Below, piece after piece: positions 24,531 through 36,300 of a stretch of DNA of 64,000 nucleotides. Every line of letters begins with the position of its first letter. Within the stretch, counting starts at the first letter, position 1. Origin of the DNA: Vitrella brassicaformis (taxonomy: Eukaryota > Sar > Vitrellaceae); the NCBI GenBank assembly GCA_001179505.1, contig CDMY01000708.1, forward strand, positions 29,463-93,462, written 5' to 3'. The notes beneath the pieces were generated by a model that was given only the letters and a program-made list of their open reading frames with translations, had not been told where the DNA came from and searched no databases. The translations under genes were made by a program, and so were the position numbers.

Positions 24531-26268
24531 TGTGTAGGCGTGTGTGAAGGCATGGTACGACCTGACCATAGAAAGCGCCATCGACGACAAAGAGCTCAAG
24601 CGTCAGTTCCTGGAGAACACCTTCATGGTCGAGCAGGTCTTCGACGACCTCCGGAACATCATGCTCACCACAGCCATCGCCAAAGGGCAGCAACCCCCGT
24701 CACACGCCGACACAAACGCGGAGCTCGCTGACCTCGGGGTGGCCGGCTATGGTGACCAGGATGGCGCTGTCGACCAGAGGAAGAGAGATGCCGCCAGAAA
24801 ACTGCCGAGGAAGAAGGATTTCGGGCAGCTTGGGGCTGGGAATCGAGACGCCGTGGTGCGGGGGATGTATGGCGTGTTGAACGAGGTCTTGTTTGACGGT
24901 GCGCTGCCGTGGGTGCCCGTCGAGTGGCGACCCGACCTCAAGGGCCTATCGGACGTCAGGATCCAAGTCGGCAAAACCAACATCAGCTCCATCTGGGTAC
25001 GAGAACACTGAACACCCCCCGCCACACACACGCACACAGATGCACCTCTCTCTCTCTCTCTCTCTGCACAGCTGAACCCGGTTGTGGCTGACTACGGTCT
25101 GCTGGCGTACCTGCTGATCCGCGAGATGACGCACCTGTGGAACTACTACCGGCCCTACACCGTGGGCACGGCGATGCACGCCCTCTACGGCGAGCAGTTC
25201 GTGCCGGCCTGGCGGCCATTCGGCGACGACACATTCGATGAGGACATGAAAAGGCAGCTGAGGGAGATGGGCGTCTCCAACACCACACTGCAGGTACGCG
25301 AGCAGGCCACCGAGGCACATGGAGGGATGGATGACACACGCCATTCGTGGGTGTGGGTGTGGGTGTGGATGTGGGTGTGGGTGTGTGTGGGTGGGTGTGA
25401 TGGCATGGTAGGCGTTGGAGCCTGGTTCCGCTGTGGAGCGTGCCGAGACTCAGTTCGACTGGGACGAGGAGAGGGGGTTCAGCCCGGAGGACCTCATGGC
25501 AAAACGCATGGACACCAAACGATGCCAAATCGAGCGGGTCGGACAGACACTGACAGACAGACAGCACCGACACACCGACACACCGACCGACGCACAGAGA
25601 CATCCACTGCTGTATGTGTGTGTGTGTGTGTGTCCCTCACTCAGGTAGTGCTGGATGAGGAGTCGTGGCAGTTTGTGGCTGAGAGTGACGCATACATGTT
25701 CGAGTGCGGCGTCACCAAACCAGAACTCAACAAGTAAGTAAATGAGCAGCCATCCAGCCATCCACCTTTCCCCCTGTGTGTGTCAGGGTGTCCGAGTACT
25801 TGGCCTTGCGGTCCGAGGGTCCCGTCAACATCTACCGCGACCTCGTCGACTCAGCCGCAGCCTCAAAAACAAGAGCTGCAGAAATCACCGTAACAACCCA
25901 CACACCCACACCACGACACCTCTCTCTCAATCAATCCTCTGTTTCCTTCTCAGGCCCAGGCGGTCAGCAAGAAGCGCTCCGGAACCGTCGAGACCCGGCA
26001 AGCAGCCGACGACCTCCGCACACAAGGCGGCACACTCCTCACCACAGACCGCAATCTCGTTGCGGCCAGCGGAGACGCCGAGAAGGCGTCTATCGCACGA
26101 TTAGGTGACACTGCTGGTACTGGTGCTGGTGCTGATAGTGAGGTTGAAGACTCAGGTTTGGATGAGGATGGTCCCAGCAACAGGGAGGGGCGGCGGCGGG
26201 CTGAGCGGGAGAGGGAGAGGGGGAGGGCTAAGGCTAAGGCGCTGAGGGGGTTCGGGGGGACGGAATAA
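21003..26268 (+). CDS. Giant plastid-leader protein with three degenerate SprT-like modules
   Basis: About 17 exons give roughly 1,300 aa. The leader is a signal peptide (LISTLHILLLLLLVSIH, NVPATA) followed by FHLPSATSFLLRRPSLR, a Phe-initiated transit peptide, so plastid targeting is inferred. Module 3 resembles a SprT-like metalloprotease: YGVLNEVLFDGALPWVPVEW (about 24868-24927), a strand ISSIWLNP, then LLAYLLIREMTHLWNYYRP and HALYGEQF. The HExxH site reads REMTH. Module 2 has FLYEFFNQACFDGTLLKVP, PRIRLSGRLF and LLAHTLLEQMLTVWE. Module 1 has SMYYEYFRQRCF, LRLHAGINASPLFG and LSAMLELFALV. All three lack the first catalytic His. Linkers also repeat: YNSLIESGVAPERAIEI matches YLSLIAKGFPADRALDI, and LPVRELTGRML matches LPVRELAAALV. 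The C-terminus is Arg/Glu-rich. A non-catalytic scaffold or binding role is inference. Confidence 0.75.
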
Positions 26269-26962
26269 TGAGACGTGAGATGAGATGTGTGTGGCGTGTG
26301 AGATGGTGGGTGGATGGATGGATGGATACACACACACATACACATACAAGCGCATTCTAGGATCGTCGATCATCGACACACACGCAGAGTCTTTTCCATG
26401 TCATGTGCTCTACAAGGGTCACTGTGTGGGTGAGGTGACTGTATACCCACAGCACGGCAGAGCACGGCACGGCTGGCTACATCACCAGCCAGCCCGCCGC
26501 CCATCCATCCACTCTACAATGCCTACCGTCTCTGAGGTTACTTACACTTACACAAACAGACAGACAGACAGACGGGCAGACATCGATCGCCCAGAAGCGA
26601 GGGCGCGGCGCGCCCGCCGCTCCTTCGTCGTCACCTGCTGGTACCTGCACACACACATCCACATCAACAGAGACGACAACAGCCATCAATCAGAGAGAGG
26701 GGAGGCACAAAACACCATCACACACCACACATAGCACAGTCCACACCATCAACAGTTAGTTGTGCAGATATGTTAGCGGCTAACACATGCATGGCATGCT
26801 GCCGTGCCGGTCTCATGCTACGCACGCCGCAGGTCGCCCCCTCCCTCCCCCTCATCGGTTGCCCCCCAATTGCCGTGTGTGGTGTGAGTGCTGTGCCGTT
26901 CGGTCGTTCGTTCGTTCTACAGGCGTCTTCCGGTTGTTCCATCACACACAGACACCACACCA
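26269..26962. other. Convergent spacer, possible alternative last exon
   Basis: The spacer holds GATG and GACAGACA repeats. On the minus strand 26575-26645 reads YQQVTTKERRARRALASGRS after a CAG acceptor, which could be an alternative last exon of the WDR26-like gene, but the frame from its upstream donor does not fit. Confidence 0.35.
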
Positions 26963-29900
26963 TCAACAACGACACGCCCGGTCGGTGGTCTGTTGACCTT
27001 GTTGGCTGTCAGATGACGCCGACGGCGCCAAAGCATGCCGCTGGCCGGGCGGGCTCGACGACGGCTGCACCACACGCCCCATGGTGGCCATGGGTATAAC
27101 AGGGGGGAATGGAATGGTCGACATCGGCTGCCATGGCACGTGGGACGGCACGGGGTCCGCAAAGGGGTGTGGCCGGGTCGGGGGATGCACCCATGGCAGG
27201 TGCAGGTGCAGCTGTGGCTGGGGCTGCGGCTGTGGCTGTGGCGGCACTGTTGGCACGTAATCCACCACCATCATGCTGCTGCTGGTGCTGCTGGTGGTGT
27301 CCCCCCAAGCGGACCCCCCATGTGGCAATGGTGTGGGTGTGGAGGTGGAAGGGGTGGGTGCGGATGATGATGTGGATGTGTCAGGGGGTGGGTGGGGGCC
27401 GCCCAGGCACGGTACGGCCAGGGGTGTGCAGTACTCACCGTTGGACAGGTGTGGGGGGCTGCCGTGGTCGGCGGTGCCGTTGGCCTGCTGCAGCCCTCGG
27501 GATGATGCCGATGCGGCCGCAGCGCCACTGCTGCCGTTGAGGAGGTCCATGGCTGCAGGGGGGAGGGGCTTTAGACCGAGAGTCGCCTCGATCGTCGCTG
27601 CATACATTCACACCACACATGAGGGATCGATTGTTATTTCCTCGTGTGTCGTTTCGTGTTGGCTGTGCTGGCTGACGCTTGGTGCTCCAGACTCTGAGGG
27701 TCTGGTCGTCCGACGCCGTCAACATCCTGAAACCACACACAAAGCCGCAACAACACGCCCATTCTCACTCTCTCGCTCTGTCTCTCTGCGTGTGTGTCCA
27801 CCGAACCAACCAAGGGCTGTTGGGTGGCCAGGCAATACAGTTGACGGTGGCAGCGTGTCCCTGCAGGACCTCCAGCAGCGAGCCGAAGTGTCGGTGCCAG
27901 ATGTACACCTGGGTGTCCTCCGACCCGCTGATGACGTACGTCTCCTGCGGACCGCCGAAACACGACCTCACCACAAACCGCCCCTGATAGTGGCCACGAT
28001 ACCGCTAAACACACACACGCACAGAGAAAGAAAGAGAGAGAGAGAGAGAATGAATAAATGAATTCCATCCACTGTGGTGCCCCACACCCACCCCACAGGC
28101 ACACGATAGTAGGCACCTGGACAATTCTCCTTTCTGTGAGGTCCCAGAGGCGAATGACTGGCGTCTGGTGGGAGATGTTGACCAGCACCTGGTCAGCTAT
28201 CGACGAGACCGTCACGGACGTCACGGGATCCGACTCGGGCAGACTAAATGGATGGCCACACACACACACACACACACGCGGATGGATGGATGGATGGCTG
28301 GATGAGTCCCACCCACATCAGCTACACCTGAAGAGTTCCCTCTTGGAGTGCAGGTCGATGACTTTGATGCTCTTCTCCGACGTCACCACGAGCATCTTCT
28401 TGCCGTCGCCTGACGGACGGAAGAAAGCATTGCATGGACAGACACAATGAATGAATGGCAAATGAATGCACCACTCGTGCGTGACGTGGCACGATGTGCC
28501 TGCCTACTTGTGACGGCTACGTCCTGGATGCGCGATGAGAACATCCACTGCTGCTCCTGACCAATCGGTGGATGGATGGATGGATGGATCAGCACACACA
28601 CACCGATGCGTGTCGGCTGGTTGCTCTGCCCACTCACTTCGGTGGGGTCATTGAGGTTCCACATGTAGATGCACTTGTCGATGCCGGCAGACACGAACCG
28701 CTCGTTGTCTTGCAGCCAACACACGCTCGCCACAGACTCTGTCGGACACACGCATCGCATCCACACAACCATCCGGACCTCACACACACACACACACACA
28801 CACGGGCTTGCGGGCTCATGTCATGTATGGCTTCACCTGTGTGTTTGGTGATGACCCTGACGCACTTGGCAGTGTCGGAGGCCCACACCCTGACGGTCTT
28901 GTCGTTTGACGCGGTGGCGATGTGCGCGTCGTCGGGGGACCAGGCTATGAAGCTGCTGGCGTCGCTGTGGCCGATAAGGTGCTGAACCTGATCGCATCGA
29001 CAGGCACATGGATCACACGACACAGACAGCACAGCACAGCACAGGACGGCGCACAGTGGGTGTGTCGTTCTGTGTCTTTGGGTGTGGGTGCATCCCGCCA
29101 GACCTTTGTGAATGCGGTGCCCTGGCATTCCCAGATGATGACGGTCTTGTCCTTGGACGACGACGCTGATGAAATCACACACACACACACACACACAGAC
29201 ACTCAGATACATTGATGGGTCCCTCCTCCGCCCACCAATGTATCGGCCGTTGTGAGAGATGGCGACGAACCACACCTGCACACACACACACACACACACA
29301 GACATGCATCAGACACACTACGCTCGCCGGTATTGTTAGGGCATGTGTGTGTGATGTGTGACCTCGTCTGTGTGTTCGTCCAGCGTGGCCACACAGTGGG
29401 TGGGCAAAGTGCCCTGCGGACAGGTGTGGTCCTGACACAGAGTCAATCAAGGCCACACCACCAACCAAATGAATGAATGGATCAGGTGTCTGTCTGTCTG
29501 CCTGTCTGTCTGCCTGTGTGCCTGTCTGGCTGGCTGGCTAGCTTACCTGCAGTAGGCTGAAAGAGCTGGTGTTCCTGTTGTGGTACACACAGTGCATCTG
29601 GCAACACAACCAACGCACACCACACACACAAATGCAGCTGCACACACAATCCCAAGCCCAAGCCGGAGCCCAAGCCCGAGCCCCACCTCTTGCAGCTTCC
29701 ACGCTTGATGGAGCAGCACCTGACCAACACACACCACACCCCCACACCATGAGCAGGATCGTCTGCCCTTCCTTGTCCTGCTCTGTCCTACGGCGAGCCT
29801 CCTCGGCGGAACGACCACTTCGGGCGGGATGAGGTCCACCATCCGCTGCCACAGCAGCTCACGAGAACCCTACAGCAGCCACACAACACACACGACAGAC

Positions 29901-31264
29901 ACACACACGATGATAGCGCGCACCATTTCTGCCCATGCCGATGCATATGCTGGATGTCAGCTCCTTACCTTGTAGGTCCACTCTGCCCTCCCCTGCAGGT
30001 CATCTGGATCCTGACACATCAGGTAACTGACATGACACACCACGCCACGCAACGCAATGCAGCCAACACATCACACGACAGTGGTTCACACGCGACGCGG
30101 GCCGTTCCGTTAGTCACCTACCTGCTGCACTTGTGGAGGCGGTCGGTCGACTCGGCGTCGAAACACGCATCAGCCAACTCACCTGCACACAACACATCAC
30201 AACACAACACAACACAGCACAACACAGCACAGCACAGAACAACGGACCGTCTCGGTATCCTCCAGCCCGGCATGTAATGGTTGGTTCTCACTCACTTCTG
30301 AGGCAGTCGAGGGCGTCAAAAATCTGCTTGTCGTAGAGCAGCTCTGATTCACACACACACACACCCCAATCCCTCATCGCCCGTCCGCCACCCCCATCTG
30401 CACACACACACACACACACACACACGTACCTAAGTACTTCTGCTCCAGGACAAGGAAGTGACACGCCTGAACACACAAACCACCAACCACATCACTCTCC
30501 CTCCCTCTTTCTCTCTGTGGGCGTGTGTGTGTGTGTGTGCGCCATTCCCTCCCTCCCTCCCACCTGTCCGACGGGGTCCTGGAAGTTGAGTTTGCTGAGT
30601 GCCTCCCTCACGCCTCGCCAGTTGCCCTTGAGCACCGACTCGTGCAGGCTCTTGACGTCCACACCCTCCAACACCATACCAGACTCACTCTCCAGCACAT
30701 CCATCGCATTCCTGACACAGCACACAAACCACCACCACCACACACGGGGCGTGTGTGTGTGTGGTTGGCTGGGTGAGGCTTTCACAGCGCACCTACCTGT
30801 AGCCGAGTGCGTCGAGTGTTTGAAGTATGAGTAGGATGAGCTCTCGTCGCGGCAGCCCCTCCCAGTGGTCTGGGGCGTTGCGCGAGTAGGGCAGCCCGCT
30901 GCCATCCCGCGGCGAGGAAGACGCAGCACCGTTGGGAAGCGCCATAGGAAGAACCTATGAATAGCAGCAACACACACAACACAACACAACACGAAGCCCA
31001 TGTTCGACACATGACAAGACTGATGAATAAGACGTCTGTTTGTTTCTGCCTGCAGCCCATCCATCCATCAGCAGAGGCCTGGCCTCTTCCTCTCTGTGTG
31101 TGATCTGCCTGTCTGTCTGGTTGGCTGTGTGTGTGTGTGTGTTTCCTCCCTCCCCCCCTCTCTCTCTCTCTGACCTTGTGACGTTTGATCCCGTCAGCCT
31201 GTCCGTCCTCTCCTTCCTCGGACTTGCGCTTGCCGGGGCTATTGGAGAATGAGGAGCATCTCAT
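26963..31264 (-). CDS. WDR26/GID7-like subunit of the GID/CTLH E3 ubiquitin ligase
   Basis: WD40 scaffold proteins of this family sit in the CTLH/GID ubiquitin ligase. ATG 31264 opens a basic nuclear-type N-terminus (NSPGKRKSEEGEDGQADGIK). It is followed by a LisH motif (RRELILLILQTLDALGYR), the CTLH region (VDVKSLHESVLKGNWRGV, REALSKLNF, DPVGQ, ACHFLVLEQKYL) and a CRA-like segment with ELLYDKQIFDALDCLRSE. WD repeats follow: LDEHTDEVWFVAISHNGRYI, KDKTVIIWECQGTAFTKV, HLIGHSDASSFIAWSPDD, NDKTVRVWASD, CWLQDNERFVSAGIDKCIYM, QTPVIRLWDLTERRIVQ, SEDTQVYIWHRHFGSLL, then DDQTLRVW. The order LisH-CTLH-CRA-WD40 is specific to WDR26/GID7. The C-terminus runs on as a Pro/His/Gln-rich tail to 26963. A donor at LSNG (27440) could instead remove the tail, so the 3' end is uncertain. 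Confidence 0.82.
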
Positions 31265-31391
31265 GTAGATTGACTGACGAATCAACACCCCGACCCGACA
31301 CAACCACTACCCAAACAGCCACACGAGGGATGGAGCAAACTCGCGACTCGACTGTCACATCGGGAGGCTCCTGTGGGGCTGCTTGCACTGC

Positions 31392-31428
31392 GCTCGCAGT
31401 TCCTGCCAAGTGGTTTTAGGCTCGCAAG
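31392..31428. promoter_or_regulatory. Two GCTCGCA motifs in divergent promoter
   Basis: GCTCGCAG (31392-31399) and GGCTCGCAAG (31419-31428) lie between the WDR26-like start (31264) and the 31558 start. Confidence 0.4.
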
Positions 31429-31557
31429 ACCTGAGGGGTTTGTGTGTCCGTGTGAAGGCTCTTCTGTCGACGTTGTATGCCTCGCGGATGCAGTACCGTA
31501 GAAGGGAGAAAAGTTGAGGCTTGAACCAGTCAGTCATTCGAGTGGTTGGTTCGCTCG

Positions 31558-32359
31558 ATGTCCCGTTGTCAGGGTGAGAGGGAGGGGCGCAAGAAAAGAG
31601 CCATCGCCGCCCTCAACACCCTCCCACCAGACGAGAGGAACCGATTCAGGCAGGGAAAACAGGGAGGAAAACACGACGCCATCAACTTACACAAGCTGAT
31701 CAGATCTGCCCTTGTTTGTGTTTGTTCTCCTGCATGTCTGTTGCTTCCTTCCCTTCTGCAGGGCGAGTTTCGATGGCGGCATGCCGGTGTTGGAGGCCAT
31801 TGACGCCATATCGTTGCCGCTGCCGTCCGATGACAACAAGAGGCAACTGGAACAGACGAGGGAGAAGAAGCTCAAGTGGACCCTCAAAGCCGCAGGTGGG
31901 ATGGGTGTCCACTTCTTAAGAGTGTCCCCCACCACATCCATCCATCCATCCATCCATCCATCCAAGCTCTCTGCGCTGCGCGTTTCCTATGATGTAGGTA
32001 AATCGCTTCTGACAGAGATCCTGACGGGCGAGCCGCAGCCTGTGGTGACGAAGGCCATGAAGTACCGAATTCGCAAGGCGGCCCGCAGGCGGGCCGGGGA
32101 TGGTGATGCGGGTGACCGTGACCATGACGAGTCGATGGAGGCATCAGAGGAGGGCAATCCTGCTGCCGTCCTGCAGCAGCAAGAGAACCAGCAGCAGCAG
32201 CAGCAGCAGCAAGACGCCAGAGGGCTGAAGAGGGGCAGGGAGGAGGAGGTAGATCGGGATGAGGGTGGGTGGGGCATGGCGGCCTCGTCGGGTCACGGTG
32301 ATGACGGCAAGAGGTGGAAACAGGAAGGACAAGGCCGACAGGACGGGATTGTGTCATGA
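31558..32359 (+). CDS. Basic, glutamine-rich protein, function unknown
   Basis: Three exons are proposed. Exon 1 (from ATG 31558) reads REGRKKRAIAALNTLPPDER then HDAINLHKLIRSAL. Exon 2 starts after CTGCAG near 31760 (SFDGGMPVLEAIDAISLPL, REKKLKWTLKAAG). Exon 3 has KSLLTEILTGEPQPVV, a basic helix (KYRIRKAARRRAG) and an eight-Gln run. It ends in a Lys/Arg/Glu-rich nuclear-type region (GLKRGREEEVDRDEGG). The exon 1 to exon 2 junction does not resolve in frame with a GT donor (candidates at 31714 and 31718 give the wrong phase), so an error or a non-canonical donor is possible. Composition suggests a nuclear or nucleolar protein; no domain is recognised. Confidence 0.5.
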
Positions 32360-33325
32360 CCGTGGTGTGGGGAAAGCTTCTCTAGAGTGAGTGGTAGTGG
32401 TGTTAAAGATGTATGTGTGTGTGTGTGTGTGCCGCGGTTGGTCATGTTGACGGGTTTAGGTGATCGACGCACACACAGACACACACACATAGGTACCTAC
32501 ATGCAGGTGTGTAAATACTATGAACAACGGCTGATAAATGAATGAATGCCTCACTCACTCATCCAAAACATCCATCGATCACGTCGTCTGTCTGTCCCTC
32601 TGGCATGACATGTCTGAGTGATCATTCAACAACACGCACGCACCATGGAACATGTAACATAACATCAACCTGTCTGTCCTATATATGGCACATCAAAAAT
32701 GACTGCAACCGACGCGTCTGTAGCCATTACAAAATACCACCCCACCCCACCACCCTGCCCCAACGCCCGCTCGTTCAATTGAGTGACACGCATGGAAGCG
32801 CCTACATACGCACACAGACACACAGACACAAAGATGGATAGATAGGGAGATAGATAGGTGCCGACCTGAGATGACCTGCACAAACATGCGGCGATATTAT
32901 ATAATATTATGATGCAATGATGCAATGATGAAAAGGTATAAAAACCCAGACAAGCAGACAGGCACATAGACAGACAGACGGACAGACAGACAGGCAGACA
33001 GACGAGAACAGTGCCGCACCGCACCACATACCCAGCCGGATCGACGGGGCGGCCGGACTAACTAACCCACCCACAAAACCCGCCATTAGAGCTGTCTATC
33101 GGGTGGGCAAAAGGAATACATAATTGCAGACAGGCACATCGAATCGAAATAGATGGATGGATGCACTGGCCGACTACGTAAACCCCCCCTACCCTCCCCT
33201 TCCCCACCCACAACCCATCTTCATTACTGACCTGCCTGCCTGCGTAAATGGATCAACATGTGACTGACCAACACACCCCTTCGACCGCAAAAAGCCTCAC
33301 ACAGACAGCCCCCCTCCATGCTCGT
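32360..33325. other. Convergent spacer
   Basis: The spacer holds (TG)n at 32410-32431, ACAGACAG repeats (32962-33002) and an AT-rich patch with ATATTATATAATATTATG (32893-32910). No coding signal. The AT-rich patch is the most AT-rich stretch nearby and may be a 3' processing region. Confidence 0.5.
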
Positions 33326-36300
33326 CTACCTTTCTGGTTCTGGCTCTGGCCGCGCCGCCACGAGAGACTCCAGCACTGTGCTCAGCCGACTCACCAAGTC
33401 GCTCGCCTCCTCCGCACTGGACGACTCAGTAGTCTCGGCGGCATCCGATGAAGCCGACGTGTCGACGTCCACCAAAACCTCCTCGATGAGCGTCCGCAGC
33501 GTCTCAGCACGGGCAGCCACCTCCTCCTCACTCTCCGCCTCCAGCAGCTGCTCAAACCGCTCGTTCAACACGGCGAGCGTCGTTTCGTTGGATGAGGTGT
33601 CGTTGGCATAGGGCGAGAAGAGTGCCCCGAACAGTGCGATGCTCTGGGGGTCGACATCGTCGGATGCGGGTGAGTCGACTGCCTCCTCGATAGAGGCGTT
33701 GAGCGCCTGGATCTCCCGCCAGAAGAGCTGCAGCTGCCTGCCGAGCAGAGACAGGTTCGCGTTGGTGACGTCCTGGGCGATCTGGTCGGTCTCGCCACGG
33801 TCGGGTAGAAAGCTCACATTGGCCGACGGCGAGAAGTCCACTGCGAACGGGCTGCCCGTCGCGTTGCCCGTCTCCTCCTGGAGCAGCGCATTCATCCGAT
33901 CGACCACCTCGGGATACCGCTGCTGGAACTCGTCAAGTAGCATGTTCAGACGGTCGACGGTCGCAGCGTCCTCAGCGTCCGTGTCGAGCGGGATCCGCTG
34001 TGCCGGGAAGCGCCCGTTGAAGTCCTCCAGCAGCTGTTCAAGCCGCACCAGCTCCGAAGCGGCGTCACTTGACTCCTCATTGTCTTCATCGGCTTCGGAT
34101 GCGGCTTCGGATTCAGGCCTGCCGCGGGCCTCTGCGCGGGCAGAGACGGAGGTCGGACTCTCTCCATCCCCCTCCCCCTCTCCCTCTCCCTGTCCCTCTC
34201 CCTCTCCCTGTCTATCGGTCTCGACCTCGTCGAGGATGTCCTCCAGCCGCTGGACGATCTCGTCCCCCTCGGGACCGGTGAGGTCGGCTGCCGTGGAGCC
34301 ATTGCGTTGCCTCACGTCCGTCAGCAGATTCAGCACTCGAGTGAGACGCGCGTCGAGGGAGAGGCCGGCGTCTGCGTTAGCGTCTGTGCCATTGCCCCTG
34401 GCAGAGGTCGTGGGCTGTTCCTGCTCCTCATCGTCATTGGCACCAGAGGGGGCCTCAGTGCTGCTGGTGGTGGTGCTGGTGCTGGCGGTAGTGTCTTCTC
34501 CCTCCTCGGTTGCCGGCGGTGAGGTGGCTTCTGCCGGCAGCTGGTCGCGCAGCTGCTGCAGCAGCTCCACCAGCCGATTAAGAAGGACCTCGTTGTCGTC
34601 GGCTGCCGTCACGTTGCTGGCGGACGTCTGCGCAGTGGGGCCCTCCGTCGTGGTTGTGTTGCTGCCGTCGCTGCCATTGCCGCCTCCAGGACGGAACACT
34701 GACCCATCAGGTCGGAAGTAGCTGTAGTAAGGGTCCAGGCCATCACCTGACCCGTCTGAGCCAGCCGAGGCGGAGGCGGTCGTGGTGGCGGGCCCACTCG
34801 ACCCTGGAGCGGCCGTGGTGGTGGTGGAGTCCGTTGTGCCGCTAGTGCTTGAGGCGGGGCCAGAAGTCGTTGGTGCTGCTGAAGTGGTGCTGGTGCTGGT
34901 GCTGGTACTTGTGCCTCCACTGGCAATATACTCACGTAGCCGAGCCTGCGTCTCTGGCGGCAGCTGGCTGACCACCTGTGGGGGGAGTCTGGCGAGGTTC
35001 TCAGGGGTGGGGTTGGCGAGGATATCTGGTGGCACCTGCGCAAGGACCTCCGGCGGGATCTCCACACCCGCCGGAGCCGCACCGCCGGCAGAGGCAGAGG
35101 CTGGGAGGGTGTCGGAAAGGACCGCCTCTTGCTCACCCTGCACATCTCGCACCCGGGGGCCGCCCCCGCCGGCTGCCGTCTCCTGGGGTGGTGCATCTGG
35201 TGCGACCCCGGCCTGCGTGGCGTCGCAGCAGTTGAGTCGGAAGCACACACCCGGCAATTGCACGGCCCGCTCGCTGCCCGGGCATCCGCAGTCGACGTAG
35301 CACCAATTGCTGGTCCGTGTGCGGGGGTCGCCCGTGACGTATGAGGCGCAGGACGCCCCTTGCCTGAATTGGTTGACGACGCCGAGGCAGCGGCACCTGG
35401 GGGAGCACGCTGGGCCAGCTGCGGCGACCTGGAGAGCACGGGAAGGGGTAGAGGAGTCTGAAACCATATATACCACACAGTCAACAAAGGAGAAATGGTG
35501 GCAGGCAGGCTCCTCTGATCGTTTCTCTTTCCCACCTGGCCTGAGCTGCCGCCGCAGACTCCCATTGTCGCCGCCCAGCCGTTCCAGCAGCTCCTCAATG
35601 AGGTCAGAGGCCTCCTGAAGCAGCTCGGCCGGGGTCGGCTCACTCTCCGTCTCGTTGCCACCACCACGTTCACTCTCTGGGGAAGCCGTCACTTGCCCCC
35701 CCTCCTCAGTCACGCCGTCAGCCAGATCGTTCCCGATAGGTGTGCCGTCGCGCCTGTAGTAGGAAAATTCACCCTCGTCCTCTGCTTGTTGTGGGCCGTC
35801 ACTCCCCGCTCCTGGCGCAGTTGTCCGGGAGCGGACACGTGGTCTCGGGGGAGGTGGGGGTGGTGACTGCTCAACGGGTTGGGTGCCGTTGTTAAGGGGC
35901 GCACCGCTGCTCTGCGGCTCTGGTGTGGTGCAGCAGTCGTATGCGACGCATGTGTTGCGGATCTGCAGAGACCGGATGGCACTCGGACACGCGCAGCTCA
36001 CGTAACACCATGGCTGTATTAGAACACACGCAAAGCAACGAAACGCCAAGACGATGGTCCAGTCCACGGATGTTGGTTGCATGTGTGTGTGTGTGTGTGT
36101 GTACCGATGAGAGGCTTCTGGGGTCTGCTGTGATGGCCCTGGTGCAGTTGCGGCCCTGCCCAAAGACGTTGGCCACCCCCAGGCAGCCACACATAGGGCT
36201 GCACATGTCAGTACCACTAGGAGCGGCCGCCACCTGCAGCCGGCGGACGGAGGGGTGCCATAATTCTGAAAAGCCTGACACACAGCCACACACACCGACA

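Noticed and set aside
33639-34721. A 360-aa plus-strand open frame
   Set aside because: It is antisense to the mucin-like gene and consists of Ser/Val runs mirroring its Glu/Asp/Thr codon bias. There is no independent start context or domain.
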